Of a stretch of 64,000 nucleotides of DNA, positions 10,264-21,300 are shown one piece after another. The stretch comes from Pycnococcus provasolii (Eukaryota; Chlorophyta; Pseudoscourfieldiophyceae; Pseudoscourfieldiales): the NCBI GenBank assembly GCA_049487715.1, contig CP150574.1, positions 124,001-188,000 of the forward strand, in the 5' to 3' direction. The notes under the pieces are model-generated. The model did not search any database. It was not told where the DNA came from and saw only the letters and a list, made by a program, of their open reading frames with translations. A program made the translations under genes and the position numbers. Every line of letters starts with the position of its first letter. The first letter of the stretch is position 1.

Positions 10264-12618
10264 TCATGTGCCTATGGTTTCAGCGTCGGTGATCGGTGGG
10301 ATGGTGGTGGTAGTGCCGGGGTCGAAGTTCGGGTTGTACCGCGGCGGCGGTGATGGTGCGAGTTCGTCCGCGGGAACGGACACATCGGCGGCGATGATAG
10401 TTGGTTCCACGTCGCGAGGCGGTTCTGGTGGAGTTGGAATCGAGGGTGGCGGGCGATTATTGAATGTGAAATTCGACTCGAGCTCCCACTTTGAGCGCTT
10501 GGCATTCCTGTCTTGCTGCGTGAAAGTGGGTAGCTGAAATTTTTCTATTCCCTTTGGTCTGACGAAAAGTGGCGTGCCGCCGTGATCGAGCAGGTATTCC
10601 TCCGTGGCCACGAACACATCACGTACGTCACCTTGTCGCGCACCGTTCTTGGTATTTGCCACGGCGCAAAGTTCGTCAAATTTCAGACCAACGTCACCGA
10701 CGAGCGTCTTTGCCTCGGCAATCGATGACTTCAGCGGTTCCATGGTGTACGCGTCTATCGTGTCGACCTCCTCCTCGATGCTTAGCAGCCTCCCGCGCGT
10801 CTCTTGGAGGGGCTTCAGCTTCAGTGCGATTGTATCGAGCTGCTCACGAAAGAGCTTCTCATCCTCCGGCATCGCATCGTGGTCAAGGCGAATCCTCAGT
10901 TCCGACACACCCTGCTTGCGGTCGTGATTCTCAATTCTCGCCAGTCTCTTCGCCGCATTGTGGTGCGCTTGCATCGACTCCGCAAGCTCCTTCAGCTGGT
11001 TGAGATAAGGTGCCTCCTTGCCAATCTCAAAGAGCTTTGGTTCGAATTCCTCCACAGCTTTCTCAAGCTTTGGCAAATCATCCTTCGCAGTCTTCACAGC
11101 TTTGCGCTCATCGTCCACGCGATTGTGCGCATTCTTAAAGCTCTCGAAGTGGCCGTGCAGCGACTTGCACCACCCCTGCAGAGCATCCACACGCTCGCGC
11201 GTTCGAAAAACTGTCGCGTTGAGAGCCTCGAGCATGCTCTCCCGCTCGTCGATGCGCTTGATCGCTGACTGCAGCGTTGCCATGGCGCGCGCGGGTACCA
11301 TCTGCTTCGTATCCTCAATCAACCGTATCTCCTCATCCGCGTTTCCGACGCGCGGATCGCTCGACGCTTGCTCCAGCAGTGCATCGGTATCAAACAGCGC
11401 AGCCTGCACCTGCCTGAGCAGCGTGAGCACGCGTGTGGAGGTACCCGCCACTAGCTGGGTACACTCACCCTGCGTCTGGAGCAGTGTCTCCTCATTCTTT
11501 TCCATGAGTTCCATGTTCCTCGTGCCCTCATTGAAAAGCTCGCGAATCGCGCGGATGCGCTCCGCAAGTCGCCCGTGCAGATTCATGTTGTGCTCATGCT
11601 CCATCTGAGCTCGCTGGATTGCCACGATCGCCTGCGCGGGACCATCGTACCGTTCCCTCTTATCTAGATAAGGTGGCGGCGATTCCACCGGCGGCGGCGA
11701 CGGATTCGTGTTGACTTCGTCGGAAAACACCTGCGGTGCGATGGGAACGGGAGGTGGCGGAGGGTGCGCGTCGCCGAGGAACTCGTCGAGGTCCTTGCGG
11801 CTCTCGGACGCTTCGAACATCGCATCCTCGAAGTCCTTTCGGATAGCTGCCAGGTCGATGCTGAGCGTCTCGCACAGTCGCTTCTGGTCTCGCCTCTGCG
11901 CGGCGAGCGACTCCGCTTGCCTTGCCCAGTGTCCACCAAAGACGTGCGGGTCACGCTGCGGCTGTCGCTGTGCGGAGCGATACCCGTCGGCGCCCAGACC
12001 CTTGTATCCGAGCTCCTTCGAGCGCGCCTCCGACGCGTTGTGCACGTCAGCAAGGTTCGCGAGGTTCGCGAACGGGCGCACGTCGAGGTCGACGATCGTC
12101 CCAGCGCGGCGCTCATCTTCCCCTGGAAACTTTATGGTTGCCCCTTCGTCGGCACGTCCTGTATTCACGTTCAAGCTGCTTTGCGACGACAAATCGTCGG
12201 GATCTTCGAGGGCGTTCGCCTCGTCGTCGCCGGCAGTTGTGCCACCCCCTCTCCTTCCTAGCTTGTGAAGTTTCCTGTAGTCGTCGTCGTCGACGTCCGC
12301 GTTGAGCCCACCGCCTCGCCTTGCCGTGCGTCCTGTTGCAATGCGCGCGACGTGTCCCAGCGCCCTTGCGTCGGCAGAGTTGCCGATCACGAGTAGCGCG
12401 GTCAGCACGACTCCCGCCAGTGACGCGAGAGCAGTTAAAAACGCCGGTCGCGTGTACCAGGGAGAGTCACCAGCACCAGCACCAGCACCACCAGCACCAG
12501 CACCACTGGCCAACTCTCCCGAACCTCGAGAGGACGGAGATAACGGTGGCGACGGCTGAGCTCCACCACTAGCACCACTGGCCAACACGCCCCGAGCGCG
12601 CGCAGACATGGCTGCCAT
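10264..12618 (-). CDS. membrane-anchored coiled-coil protein, unknown
   Basis: A 784-residue protein. The N-terminus is Ala/Gly/Ser/Pro-rich, a single transmembrane helix lies at about residues 58-79, and a charged linker and a proline-rich patch follow. From about 330 to 640 there is a long helical, coiled-coil-like region with regular Glu/Lys/Leu spacing. The tail is proline-rich. The arrangement (one membrane helix and a long spectrin-like coil) suggests a tether or scaffold, but I recognise no family and assign no function. The start is the ATG at 12618; another in-frame ATG follows three codons later. Confidence 0.75.
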   Translation of the reverse strand: MAAMSARARGVLASGASGGAQPSPPLSPSSRGSGELASGAGAGGAGAGAGDSPWYTRPAFLTALASLAGVVLTALLVIGNSADARALGHVARIATGRTARRGGGLNADVDDDDYRKLHKLGRRGGGTTAGDDEANALEDPDDLSSQSSLNVNTGRADEGATIKFPGEDERRAGTIVDLDVRPFANLANLADVHNASEARSKELGYKGLGADGYRSAQRQPQRDPHVFGGHWARQAESLAAQRRDQKRLCETLSIDLAAIRKDFEDAMFEASESRKDLDEFLGDAHPPPPPVPIAPQVFSDEVNTNPSPPPVESPPPYLDKRERYDGPAQAIVAIQRAQMEHEHNMNLHGRLAERIRAIRELFNEGTRNMELMEKNEETLLQTQGECTQLVAGTSTRVLTLLRQVQAALFDTDALLEQASSDPRVGNADEEIRLIEDTKQMVPARAMATLQSAIKRIDERESMLEALNATVFRTRERVDALQGWCKSLHGHFESFKNAHNRVDDERKAVKTAKDDLPKLEKAVEEFEPKLFEIGKEAPYLNQLKELAESMQAHHNAAKRLARIENHDRKQGVSELRIRLDHDAMPEDEKLFREQLDTIALKLKPLQETRGRLLSIEEEVDTIDAYTMEPLKSSIAEAKTLVGDVGLKFDELCAVANTKNGARQGDVRDVFVATEEYLLDHGGTPLFVRPKGIEKFQLPTFTQQDRNAKRSKWELESNFTFNNRPPPSIPTPPEPPRDVEPTIIAADVSVPADELAPSPPPRYNPNFDPGTTTTIPPITDAETIGT

Positions 12619-13305
12619 CACTCACACGCTGTTGTGCAAGGCCAGCTAGTTGGCGTTGGATCGACCCCAGCTAGAGTGCTAGAAAACCAAACGTGCCGCG
12701 GGCCCAGCCTTGTCTCCTGCCTGGAACCATCGGTGGTGCGGGGATCCGTCGCAGCACGGTTCGGCCGAGTGCGGAAGAAGGAGGTCCGACTCCGTTCACT
12801 CTCCGTTCAAGTGGAGTAAGGAATTAGCACTGAAAAGGTCGCGGACAACAACTTTATCTATGTAATAACCTTCACTCTTTGCTTTCTACATTCTTTACTT
12901 CTTTACCTTTCGTTTCGTAACACACTGGGCACCGTAGATTCCGTCAATCCCTAGCAGCACGCGTCAGCCGTATGAAGATGAAGAACAAGGAGGAGTTGGT
13001 TGAGGTGGTAGCGGACGTCTGCCGTCGCCGCGACGCGTCTACTTCTTGGACAGCGGCCTGCCAGCAGTGACGTTGCGTGGACCTTGCAGTGACAGCAAGT
13101 GCACGACCATTGACGTGCCAGCAGTGACGTTGCGTGGACCTTGCAGTGACAGCAAGTGCACGACCATTGACGTGCCAGCAGTGACGTTGCGTGGACCTGG
13201 AGCGAGGGTGACCTTGGACGTATCTACCCTGCTCGACGTCGAACAAATAAACTACTACGTGTACCTTCAGATGAACTACTTAAGGAGAGATCGCCTTAGA
13301 TTTGA
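12619..13305. repeat. intergenic region with 57-bp tandem repeat
   Basis: A 57-bp unit is repeated about 2.4 times at 13059-13197, with near-identical copies starting TGCCAGCAGTGACG. On the plus strand the repeat is open in a frame giving 19-residue units, but that frame has no ATG. A 32-codon frame with an ATG at 12972 runs into the first unit and stops. I do not call a gene; the array looks like a minisatellite at the 3' side of the MULE-like ORF. Confidence 0.55.
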
Positions 13306-13839
13306 CTAAAACCTAGTATGGGCCGCTTCCTTGAGCCAAGGGTGGATCAACTCGTAGGAGCGAATGTAATCCGTCTCATCCTCGTCCAAAATTCTCCGCT
13401 TTGCCCTGTGTGCGCCCGTGGTCGAGATATTCAGCCCGCTCGACGCCGCGTGACTTTGCACTTCCTTTAGCTGAGCACTACAATCACCCTTTGTGATGGC
13501 GTGGTGCACACTCTGCAAGTTCGCCACGTCTTCCGCGTTCGCCTTACTCTGTGAAACGCAGTTCACGTGCGTAAGCATCGTCTCCTCTTCCCGCCATCTC
13601 CATACGTTCGCTGCTCGGCGCAACGTAGCTTTCGCGTCACATGATGTGCACTCCATGATCACTTTTTCTTGTCCACCCTTGCGTGATTGCTTGAATTGCC
13701 GACCCTGATGTAATGCTAACGATCGAAATGTGCGCAAGGCAGCCTTGCGACCCTCTTTGCTTCCTTCTTTACTGCCATCCCATGATAGCTTAAAGAGCTC
13801 TTCCTTACTAAGCACAGCGCTGACGCCGGCAGACGCCAT
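13306..13839 (-). CDS. MULE-like zinc-binding N-terminal fragment
   Basis: A 177-residue protein starting at the ATG at 13839. Its middle has a CTSC pair followed about 28 residues later by an HVNC pair, the CxxC...HxxC layout of MuDR/FLYWCH-like DNA-binding domains at the N-terminus of MULE transposases. After it comes a helical stretch ending GAHRAKRRI, resembling the 'wkAkrka' region that precedes the MULE catalytic domain. The frame then ends; no DDE catalytic domain is present. It could be a transposase remnant, a domesticated DNA-binding protein, or a chance resemblance. A 57-bp tandem array lies just downstream. Confidence 0.45.
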   Translation of the reverse strand: MASAGVSAVLSKEELFKLSWDGSKEGSKEGRKAALRTFRSLALHQGRQFKQSRKGGQEKVIMECTSCDAKATLRRAANVWRWREEETMLTHVNCVSQSKANAEDVANLQSVHHAITKGDCSAQLKEVQSHAASSGLNISTTGAHRAKRRILDEDETDYIRSYELIHPWLKEAAHTRF

Positions 13840-13891
13840 GGCTGATGGCGAGTTGTGATGATAAAGGGGAGGGAACGGCCGAGAAGTCAGA

Positions 13892-13953
13892 CAGGGTAAC
13901 CCTAAAAACCCCAATAAACCCTAATCGTAACCCTAATCGTAACCCTAACCTCC
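13892..13953. repeat. telomere-like CCCTAA cluster
   Basis: Irregular CCCTAA words (AACCCTAA, AAACCCTAATC, AACCCTAATCGT and similar) lie in the short divergent gap between the MULE-like ORF (-) and the Tudor-like gene (+). The array is degenerate, so it is not a terminal telomere; it may be an interstitial remnant or a telo-box promoter cluster. Confidence 0.7.
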
Positions 13954-14093
13954 GGATTTGGAAAAAATCCGGCCAAAACCTCCGGATCTGGAAATCCGCC
14001 CCCTCCCCCCCGTCGTCCCCCCCGTCGTCCGTGCGCGCGCATTCGCAATTTCTCTCAAAATCCCAAAACCAAAACCAAACAAGCCTCCTAGGA

Positions 14094-15113
14094 ATGGCTC
14101 CTGGGGCTCCTCGATCTCGGTCTCCCCCTCCCCTCCGGGCGGCTCCTGTTTCTCTTCATCATCGCATGCTCATGGACGCTCGTCCGTTCCACGTCGCCTG
14201 TCCGTTCACGTCGCTGATGATATGCCGGTGTCCATACGGTGCTTCCTTGTGTGCGTCCTCTGGTGGGTATGGTTTGTCTCCTTCTGCTTCTGGTGCTTCT
14301 TCTGGTGGTTTGTCAGCGTCTTCGGTTGCTTTTGCGTCCCACGCGTCTGTGCTCTGGCGGGCACTCATGGAACCGTCTTCGTTTCTGAACGAGCGTGACC
14401 TGGCGTCGTCGAAGCTGATCACCGTGCCTGTACTCAAACAAAGACTCATGGAAGATGACGAAAAAGCACAAACACAAGGGACGCAACTTTCCGCAATCGC
14501 AACCGTGCTCGCTGAGACGAAAAAGGAACTCGAACAGGTCAAGACGATTGCATACCAAAAGACGGACAAGGCGGAGAGACTACGACGCAGTTACGACAAG
14601 GCAGTCGCCGTAGAAAACGCAAAGAAGGCGGCGAGGGAAGAAGACGACGCACAAGCTAGGGCGCCCGCCGCCAGAGGAACAGGTGCAGGTGCAGGAGCAG
14701 GAAGCAAAAGGCGGCGAGAGAGCGACCACGACTGGGAAGCGACACTTTCACCAAACTCGAAGCAGATGCTTCAAGCGGCAAAAGGACAGCAAAAGAGACA
14801 GCGCACCGGCACACCCGCCGCCGCCGCCGCCACGACGAACACAAAGGGGAAGGGCAAGCAGAAGCTTGCTCACCCGCCGCCGCCCAGCGGCTCGCACGTC
14901 GTCACCACGGAGGAGGCGATGGCTCGCAGGAGCGTTCGCAAGGGCACGAAGTTCTACACCTTGTGGGAAGAGGAAAACGGCGAAGGAACCTGGTACGAGG
15001 CAACCGTGATAGAGTGGAACGGAAAGACCGCCTTCGTCTCGTACGAAGTGGATGGATCGGAGGAGGAGTTTGTCGTGTCGGAGCTGACAGATTTCGGCTT
15101 ATTGGCATGGTAA
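14094..15113 (+). CDS. Tudor-like chromatin-reader protein (putative)
   Basis: A 339-residue protein. The last 55 residues (from about 285) form a Tudor/SGF29-like beta barrel signature: GTKFYTLW, then a WYEATV strand and a VSYEVDGSEEEF strand. Such domains read methylated lysine or arginine. The centre has a predicted coiled coil (about 115-180) and Lys/Arg-rich, nuclear-localisation-like stretches. The first 100 residues are Ser/Gly/Pro-rich without a domain. The start is uncertain: I use the ATG at 14094, but ATGs about 30 codons or more downstream would also fit. It converges on the glycosyltransferase-like gene with 126 bases between stops. Confidence 0.65.
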   Translation: MAPGAPRSRSPPPLRAAPVSLHHRMLMDARPFHVACPFTSLMICRCPYGASLCASSGGYGLSPSASGASSGGLSASSVAFASHASVLWRALMEPSSFLNERDLASSKLITVPVLKQRLMEDDEKAQTQGTQLSAIATVLAETKKELEQVKTIAYQKTDKAERLRRSYDKAVAVENAKKAAREEDDAQARAPAARGTGAGAGAGSKRRRESDHDWEATLSPNSKQMLQAAKGQQKRQRTGTPAAAAATTNTKGKGKQKLAHPPPPSGSHVVTTEEAMARRSVRKGTKFYTLWEEENGEGTWYEATVIEWNGKTAFVSYEVDGSEEEFVVSELTDFGLLAW

Positions 15114-15239
15114 TATAGATAAGCTATGATTGCGTCCATTCACACCACCCACGCTCACCACCCGCTTTTGTTTTAGATGTCGAAGGTTCTGATACTACAT
15201 ACAATACAAATACAAACTGGTGATCATCACCGAATCAAT

Positions 15240-17210
15240 TCAACCAAACACTGCCGGCAAAACACCGCCAGGACTACTATCAAAGTAGCACGTTTGACTG
15301 AACGGCGGCGGCCTCACGAAGTTCTTCAAGGTGCAGAAAAAGACGTGATCCATAACCTCGCGCGCTTTCACCTGCGCGTCGATGCGATTCTTCACGTTTC
15401 GATCCAGATGAGCCATAGGAGAACGAGGTGGCGGTGGCGGCGGGGGTAGTGCACGAGCAGGACCAATCTCCTCCTCCTCCTCCTCCTCAATCTCCTCCTC
15501 CTCCTCCCACCCCTCCTCGGTGGCATTGTAGCCGATGCGTTTCAGACGTTCTCTTCGCCTCCGCTGCCTAACAGCCCATGGCGAAGGCGGCCTTGGAGGA
15601 TGCGGTGGAGACGCCACGTTCAAGATTCGATCAGGAGTCGCGTCATTCACGACGCCGCGAGGAGGCGGTGGTGCGATTCGAAGTGGCTCCATTTCCACCT
15701 CGTAAGGTGGCGGCGGTGGCGCAGCAAACACGCGCGACGCCGGATCAGCCTCCGATCGCCTCACGAACAGACCGCGCTCGCCACCGAACAGGCCCTCTCC
15801 ACGCCGATCGTCGAGAAGAGTCGCGCGTCCCGAGTAGCGTGGATGCTCGAGCACGGCAGCCAGGCATCCTTCGTAAAATGGATCGTGCACCAGAAATCCG
15901 GTGTCGCAACGCGGTCTCGCGCGATTGCCTTCTCCTTGCGCGGCGTTGTCGTAAGCCCACCGCGTGCCAAGTTTTCCGTCGAGATTTTGCTCCTTCGGGT
16001 CAATCACCGTCGCAGCCTGCAGGCTCGCGTACTTCTTCGCCATGTCGCTCCACCTGCCCTCGACGTCGAGCGTGGTTGTCGGCTGCAGTGGCGCATCCCA
16101 CCACGCGTTCACGAGCTCTTTTGTCGCCTCCGAAGCTCGGAACAGCAGCGCAGATCCGCCGACGCGGCGCGGCATGCTTCCATCCGCGAGCGCGAGAAGA
16201 CCGCGCCGACCACCCTTGCCTCGCCTTCTCGCCTTCGACGACGACGCTCGGGCGCCACCAGGCGTGAACACAAGGCTTCTGTCCGAGGGCAAGTGCGCGC
16301 GCGGGTTGATGCGCAGCACGCTCTCCGGCGCAAGCACGAGCTTTCCGACGCCGAGGTGCTTGGTGAGCGGCTCGAGCGGGCTCGCGAGCTGCGCGACATA
16401 GCTGGACCGGCTCAAAAAGAAGACGTACTCGTAGTGCTCGAGTGCAAGCTGCAGGCCGAGCAGCGCGCCCCACATTTTGTTCCTTTTCTCGATTGTGTGG
16501 TCCCACAGAAAAGCGAGCATGTCGTCGCGCGAGGTGATCTCCAGCGGCAGCGACCGTCCGTGGCGCTGCGCGATCTCCTGCAGGGCGAGTGGCGTGCTAG
16601 CCGCCATTCCGGCATCGCAGTACGGCGTGAGCCTGATGAAGTCGTAGCCGTGCAAGGTTGCGTACATCGCGTTGATGGCTGCCGGGATACTTTCCCACTC
16701 GTTATCCGCGTCACCAAGCCCGTACGTGACGACGGCCACGCCCGTGCCCTTGCGCCTGTTCGGCGGCGGCTTTTTCAGCTGTCCGCAGCTTCCGTTGCGT
16801 ACCTTTGAGGAGTTGGTGAGGAGCGCGTTGAGCACGAAGTCTGCCCACTTGTTTGCGTTCGTCGTATCTATGGCGTCCGCCATTTTCTTTTCACCGTTTC
16901 GCGTCTGCTGTCCGCCTACGAGTGCGTCGTAGATGGCGCTCTTCTCGAGGTGGCTGATGAGCGTTTGGGCCGCTTGTTTGTTGCGGTGGTTCGCGAACGT
17001 CCGACTTGCGACGGTTCCCAGCGAGGCGTGCGCTTCGCGCGAGAGCACCAAGTTGGATGTGTCGTGTGTGAGTAGGCTGTGCGTCGTTGGTATCAAAAGG
17101 CCGAAAACGTTCACGACGACTGCCACGATAACGACCACAACGGTAAGAGGCAAGGCGTTCTGCTTTCTTCGACGACAACGCCTGATCGACGACGACGACG
17201 ACGACGACAT
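15240..17210 (-). CDS. type II membrane glycosyltransferase-like protein without DxD
   Basis: A 656-residue protein with a short basic cytoplasmic N-terminus, one signal-anchor helix at about residues 20-41 and a lumenal domain. A VVTYGLGD strand (about 160-167), a GYDFIRL segment (188-194) and an MWGALLGLQLAL helix before a VFFLSRSSYV strand (263-272) match the first half of a GT-A fold such as GT34/GT77. The DxD metal site that should follow the VFFL strand is replaced by SRSS. A later GGSALLF segment fits the acceptor-side loop. The C-terminal 150 residues are proline-rich and acidic. It is probably a Golgi protein, either an unusual glycosyltransferase or an inactive relative. The start is the ATG at 17210, before a run of Ser codons. 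Confidence 0.6.
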   Translation of the reverse strand: MSSSSSSSIRRCRRRKQNALPLTVVVVIVAVVVNVFGLLIPTTHSLLTHDTSNLVLSREAHASLGTVASRTFANHRNKQAAQTLISHLEKSAIYDALVGGQQTRNGEKKMADAIDTTNANKWADFVLNALLTNSSKVRNGSCGQLKKPPPNRRKGTGVAVVTYGLGDADNEWESIPAAINAMYATLHGYDFIRLTPYCDAGMAASTPLALQEIAQRHGRSLPLEITSRDDMLAFLWDHTIEKRNKMWGALLGLQLALEHYEYVFFLSRSSYVAQLASPLEPLTKHLGVGKLVLAPESVLRINPRAHLPSDRSLVFTPGGARASSSKARRRGKGGRRGLLALADGSMPRRVGGSALLFRASEATKELVNAWWDAPLQPTTTLDVEGRWSDMAKKYASLQAATVIDPKEQNLDGKLGTRWAYDNAAQGEGNRARPRCDTGFLVHDPFYEGCLAAVLEHPRYSGRATLLDDRRGEGLFGGERGLFVRRSEADPASRVFAAPPPPPYEVEMEPLRIAPPPPRGVVNDATPDRILNVASPPHPPRPPSPWAVRQRRRRERLKRIGYNATEEGWEEEEEIEEEEEEEIGPARALPPPPPPPRSPMAHLDRNVKNRIDAQVKAREVMDHVFFCTLKNFVRPPPFSQTCYFDSSPGGVLPAVFG

Positions 17211-18302
17211 CGTCAAGATTCTTGAAAATGAGCTGCGTTGAGAATGAAAGTGATGAACGAGATCGGCCGCGATCCGCCGAAAGAAAAGAGCGACGAAGAC
17301 GAAGAAGAAGACGACGACGGATTTATTAAAACCAACCAACCAAGTACATATGTATATCTCAGACAACACAACAACGGGTGTATAAAAGTGATGTCAAGAA
17401 ACACACGTGCGCACAACAGTGAGCCTGCTTTGCCTAAAGGTTTATCTGCGCAGCGTGAAGTGATGGTCTTCATCACGAACGAGGAGCCTTCCTTCAGCCT
17501 TCAGGCAGTTGATCCGCTCCTTCGCTCCGGATGAACTGTTGTACAAGTCGTCGTCGTGCGCCCATTGTCGCCAACAACGCAACGTCGTCATGCATGGGAG
17601 CTCACTTGTTGTCGCATGCTTGCGAAAAGTTTTACCATGAAATCAGGAAGGAATGAGGCGAGGCTCCAGGAGTGAAGGAAGGTGAGGAAGTTGTCAAGTG
17701 CATTGAGCGTGTACAGTACACATACTCTGTCAGGTAGCACGCGAGAGAATAACATAACATAGCGGAGTTGTACAACACTGGAAAGGTAAAGTTAGAAGCA
17801 GGCTGTTGTGCAGAGAACAGCTCTCCCACGCCGATCACGCCGATCACTGTTGACGTTTCTCACGACGTTTATTATCACGCCGATCACGACGAAGCAGACA
17901 TCTCTCTGCTTTCTTCTTCAATCTTTCCGAGAGCAGAGAGCAAAGCAGACAAGTGAGACAACAAGTGTTTCTTTGTTCGTTGGTCTCCAAGCTGCTTTGT
18001 GTTTCTTTGAGCCTCGGAGGCTGTGAGGAGGGGGAACGAGTGCACGCCTCCCAGCTCTCCTTTCTTCATCACAGACGTTGTTCATTGTTATAAGCGTGCA
18101 TGTGCATGTGCATGTGCATGTGCAGCACGTGAGTCTCGCCTCGCCTCTTGAAAGAAAGCGTTTTATTTTGTCAGTCAGTCAACATTTATATTACTTTTTG
18201 TCTTGTCCCTCAGAGTGTCCCTCATCTCATGTCACATCACTGAGGAGTCTGCCACTGTTCGTAAAAGCACATTTCAATCCATCGACCGGTGTGTTGTAAG
18301 TC
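17211..18302. other. divergent intergenic region, 1.1 kb
   Basis: Separates the glycosyltransferase-like gene (-) from the VWA gene (+). It contains repeated GCCGATCAC words (17828-17890) and a TGCATG hexamer run of about five copies (18092-18124) in what is probably the 5' leader of the VWA gene. Frames here are short and unconvincing. Confidence 0.5.
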
Positions 18303-21300
18303 ATGAATGACACAGAAGAACAGCAGCAGCAGCACGACGACAACAACAACGATGGCCATGGCAGGCAAAAGGAGACGACAGAGACAGCAGCCACAGCCTC
18401 ATTATTGGCCAATGGAAATAAGGCAAATGTGAACGACGCCAAAGACGAAGCAGAGCCGAGAACGCCGCGAGACCAAACGCGCACGACAATGGCAGCTTCG
18501 ACGTCGACGCAGCTCGCCGTGCCGACGACGCCCGCCACCATGCCCGTGACGGGAGGGAAATTCAAGGACGCGCCTCCCGAACTCGTCATACAACTACTCA
18601 GAGACGGGATCATCGCCGAGCCGGAATACGACACCATGCCGCTCGCCGTGCTCGTCAACACCAACGAGGGGCAGGCGGGACACCCAAAGGCGCAGGCGCC
18701 GCAGAGAACACGCGTCGACCTCGTCGGACCGCACTTCGCGCGGCCGATGAAACACCACCACAACCCGTGGAAGCCGCCCGCCAGCGAGGAAGACGCGGTG
18801 CCTGGACTCCTGAGCGTGCTTACGCCCGCCGTCGTATTCGGGCACAGAGGGAGACGCAACGCGTGGAGCCGCCGACACCCGGAGAACGACAAGCCGAGCA
18901 AGATCGTCGCGTCGCGTTACTGCGAGGGCCAATTCCTTGACGCAAGGCACGTGAGAGACGAGGACCACGACGTCGAAGCTCACGGCGTGTACGAAGGCAC
19001 GTACTACGAGCTGCTCAACTCGCTGCAGGCGCTGCTCGCGTATCTCCAGGGACTCGCGGACGTGCCGCCGCTGCTCGAGCCGCCGGAGCCGCCGGAGATC
19101 GCCGAGCTCGTCCTGCCGCCGTACAAGCCGCCGCCCGCGGAGCAGGACCCGCCGGACATCGAGGCGCCGGAATTCGACGAGCCGGAGTTCATGCCGCCGG
19201 ACGGGGAGCCGATGCCCAAGATGCCGGACGCGGGACTTCTCGACCTGCCCGCCGATCCAGGGCCGAGGCCGGCGGCGTACCGCCCGGCGGCGTTCAAGGC
19301 ACCTGCTCGAGAGCGCATCAAGGCGTACGTCGAGCCGGACGGAGAGGCGGTGCCAGCCAAGCCGGCGCTCGTCGAGGAGCCGCAGGAGGAGGAGGAGCCG
19401 GACATCGAAGGCGTGCCGGAGATCGGGCCGGCGCCGGAGCATCCGGGAGACGCGCCGGCAGACGCGACGCAGCCGGAGTACGTCGAGCCGGAGATGCCCG
19501 AAAGGCCTTCCGAACCCGTCGAAGATGCGCCGGACACGAAGTCGGAGGTGTCAGAAGACGAGCCCATGCCGCCGCACGTGATGGAGCCGAAACCGATGCT
19601 GCAATTCATACCGGAGCATCTCGCCGTGCGGCCTCAGCCTGTCTGCGAACTCTGCGGAGACCCTGGACACACCGCGCCATTCTGCCCGCGAGGGAAAGAG
19701 CCCTGTGCGCGATGCGGCCGCCCGTACCAGAGCGAGAAGTGCACGGTGTGCGGCGAATTTGGGCACATTGCGGAATTCTGCCCCGTGGACAGATGTGCTC
19801 GATGCGGCGAGTTTGGCCACAAGGCGCACGAGTGCCCTGACAAGATGCGATGCGGACGATGCGGCGAGAAAGGACATACCGCAGACGTCTGCCCGCGTAT
19901 GACGTGCACGAGATGTGGCAAGGAGGGACACCGTGCTAAGTTCTGTCCGCGAGATCGGTGCATAGTGTGCGGCGAATACGAGCCGAAGCCAGAGCCATGT
20001 GAGCTGTGCGGAGATATGGGGCATACCGCGGCAAATTGCCCGCACGGAAAGCCCATACCTTGCACGCTATGTGGGAAGATGGGCCACACAGCGCCATTTT
20101 GCCCAGACGCCGTCTGTCAATTGTGTGGGGAACCAGGACACACTGCGGACGTCTGTCCCACGCTGCGATGCGGAAGATGTGGTGACACGGGGCACAAGAC
20201 GGAGGATTGTCCGCGAATTCACACACAATTTCCAATTTACCACAAGGCGGATGCTCCGCTGCACCTCAACTGGAACCCACCGTTCGAGGAGGCGCCGCCG
20301 AAGTACCCGGAACCTCCGGAGATTCCGCCGCCACCCTTTGACGGCATACCGCCCGGCGCACCTCCAGAAAGGCGCAATCCTGACGACCTCGAGGTTGAAC
20401 CGCCGTTCGTGGAGCCGAGCGGTGAGTACGATGCGGGACCGAAGCCTGAGGAACCTACGCTACTTGAGCCGAACTATCCCGACGTGGGAGCTGAGCCGAC
20501 ATATCAGGAGGAGCCTGACTTCGTCGCTCCCATCGATGACGACCTGCCTGAGTTCGTGCCACCCACCGAGCCGAGGCCAATTGGCTACATTGCGGCGGAG
20601 GGGCGTTGGTGGGGCTATGCGCCGTGCATGATCTTCGATCACTCCGGCACTATGCGCTTCCGCAAGGAAGGAGAGCCAAAGTCGCGATTCGAAGACCTGC
20701 GGGAATGTCAGGAGATGATCTTTGCGCATGCACCACCTCTTCTTGGGCAATTGCATGCATCGTGTGCTGCATTCGATGCCATCGTGTTCACGCACGGTTC
20801 GTGGAGCTTTGCCTACGACGCAGCGGGGCTGGCAAGCCGAGCTGCCAAGGACCGGGCACTGTACGAGCGACACAAGGGTGGTGAGCGTCTTCCGCGCGGA
20901 GCCGGTGCAACGTGGAGCGGGTACTCCTCCACCAGCGGGAGAGGTAAGGGCAAAAGCGCCATTTCCAAACTCGTACACGGCACGGGGAATACGCAATACA
21001 CTCGACGTGGAACTGGTTCGCTACCAAGTGGTGCTCTCATCGCGTCCGCAGACGGTGTCGGATCCGAAGCAGTCGTGTCGAAGCGCCCATTGACGCCAAG
21101 TACGCAGGGCGTTGGCACCGAGCCGCTGGTCGAAGAGCGCTCGTATCTTCGCCACTCCTCCACCACTCTCGATCTAGAACAGCGCAACAGTAGCGGGAAT
21201 ATCTGGCCAGAAATGCGACCGGGCACGGCGCCTTCAAAGCTACGCGCGGGACACAGGGTGGTTGACAAGCCAACTGGATCCAAACATCCCATGCTGAACT

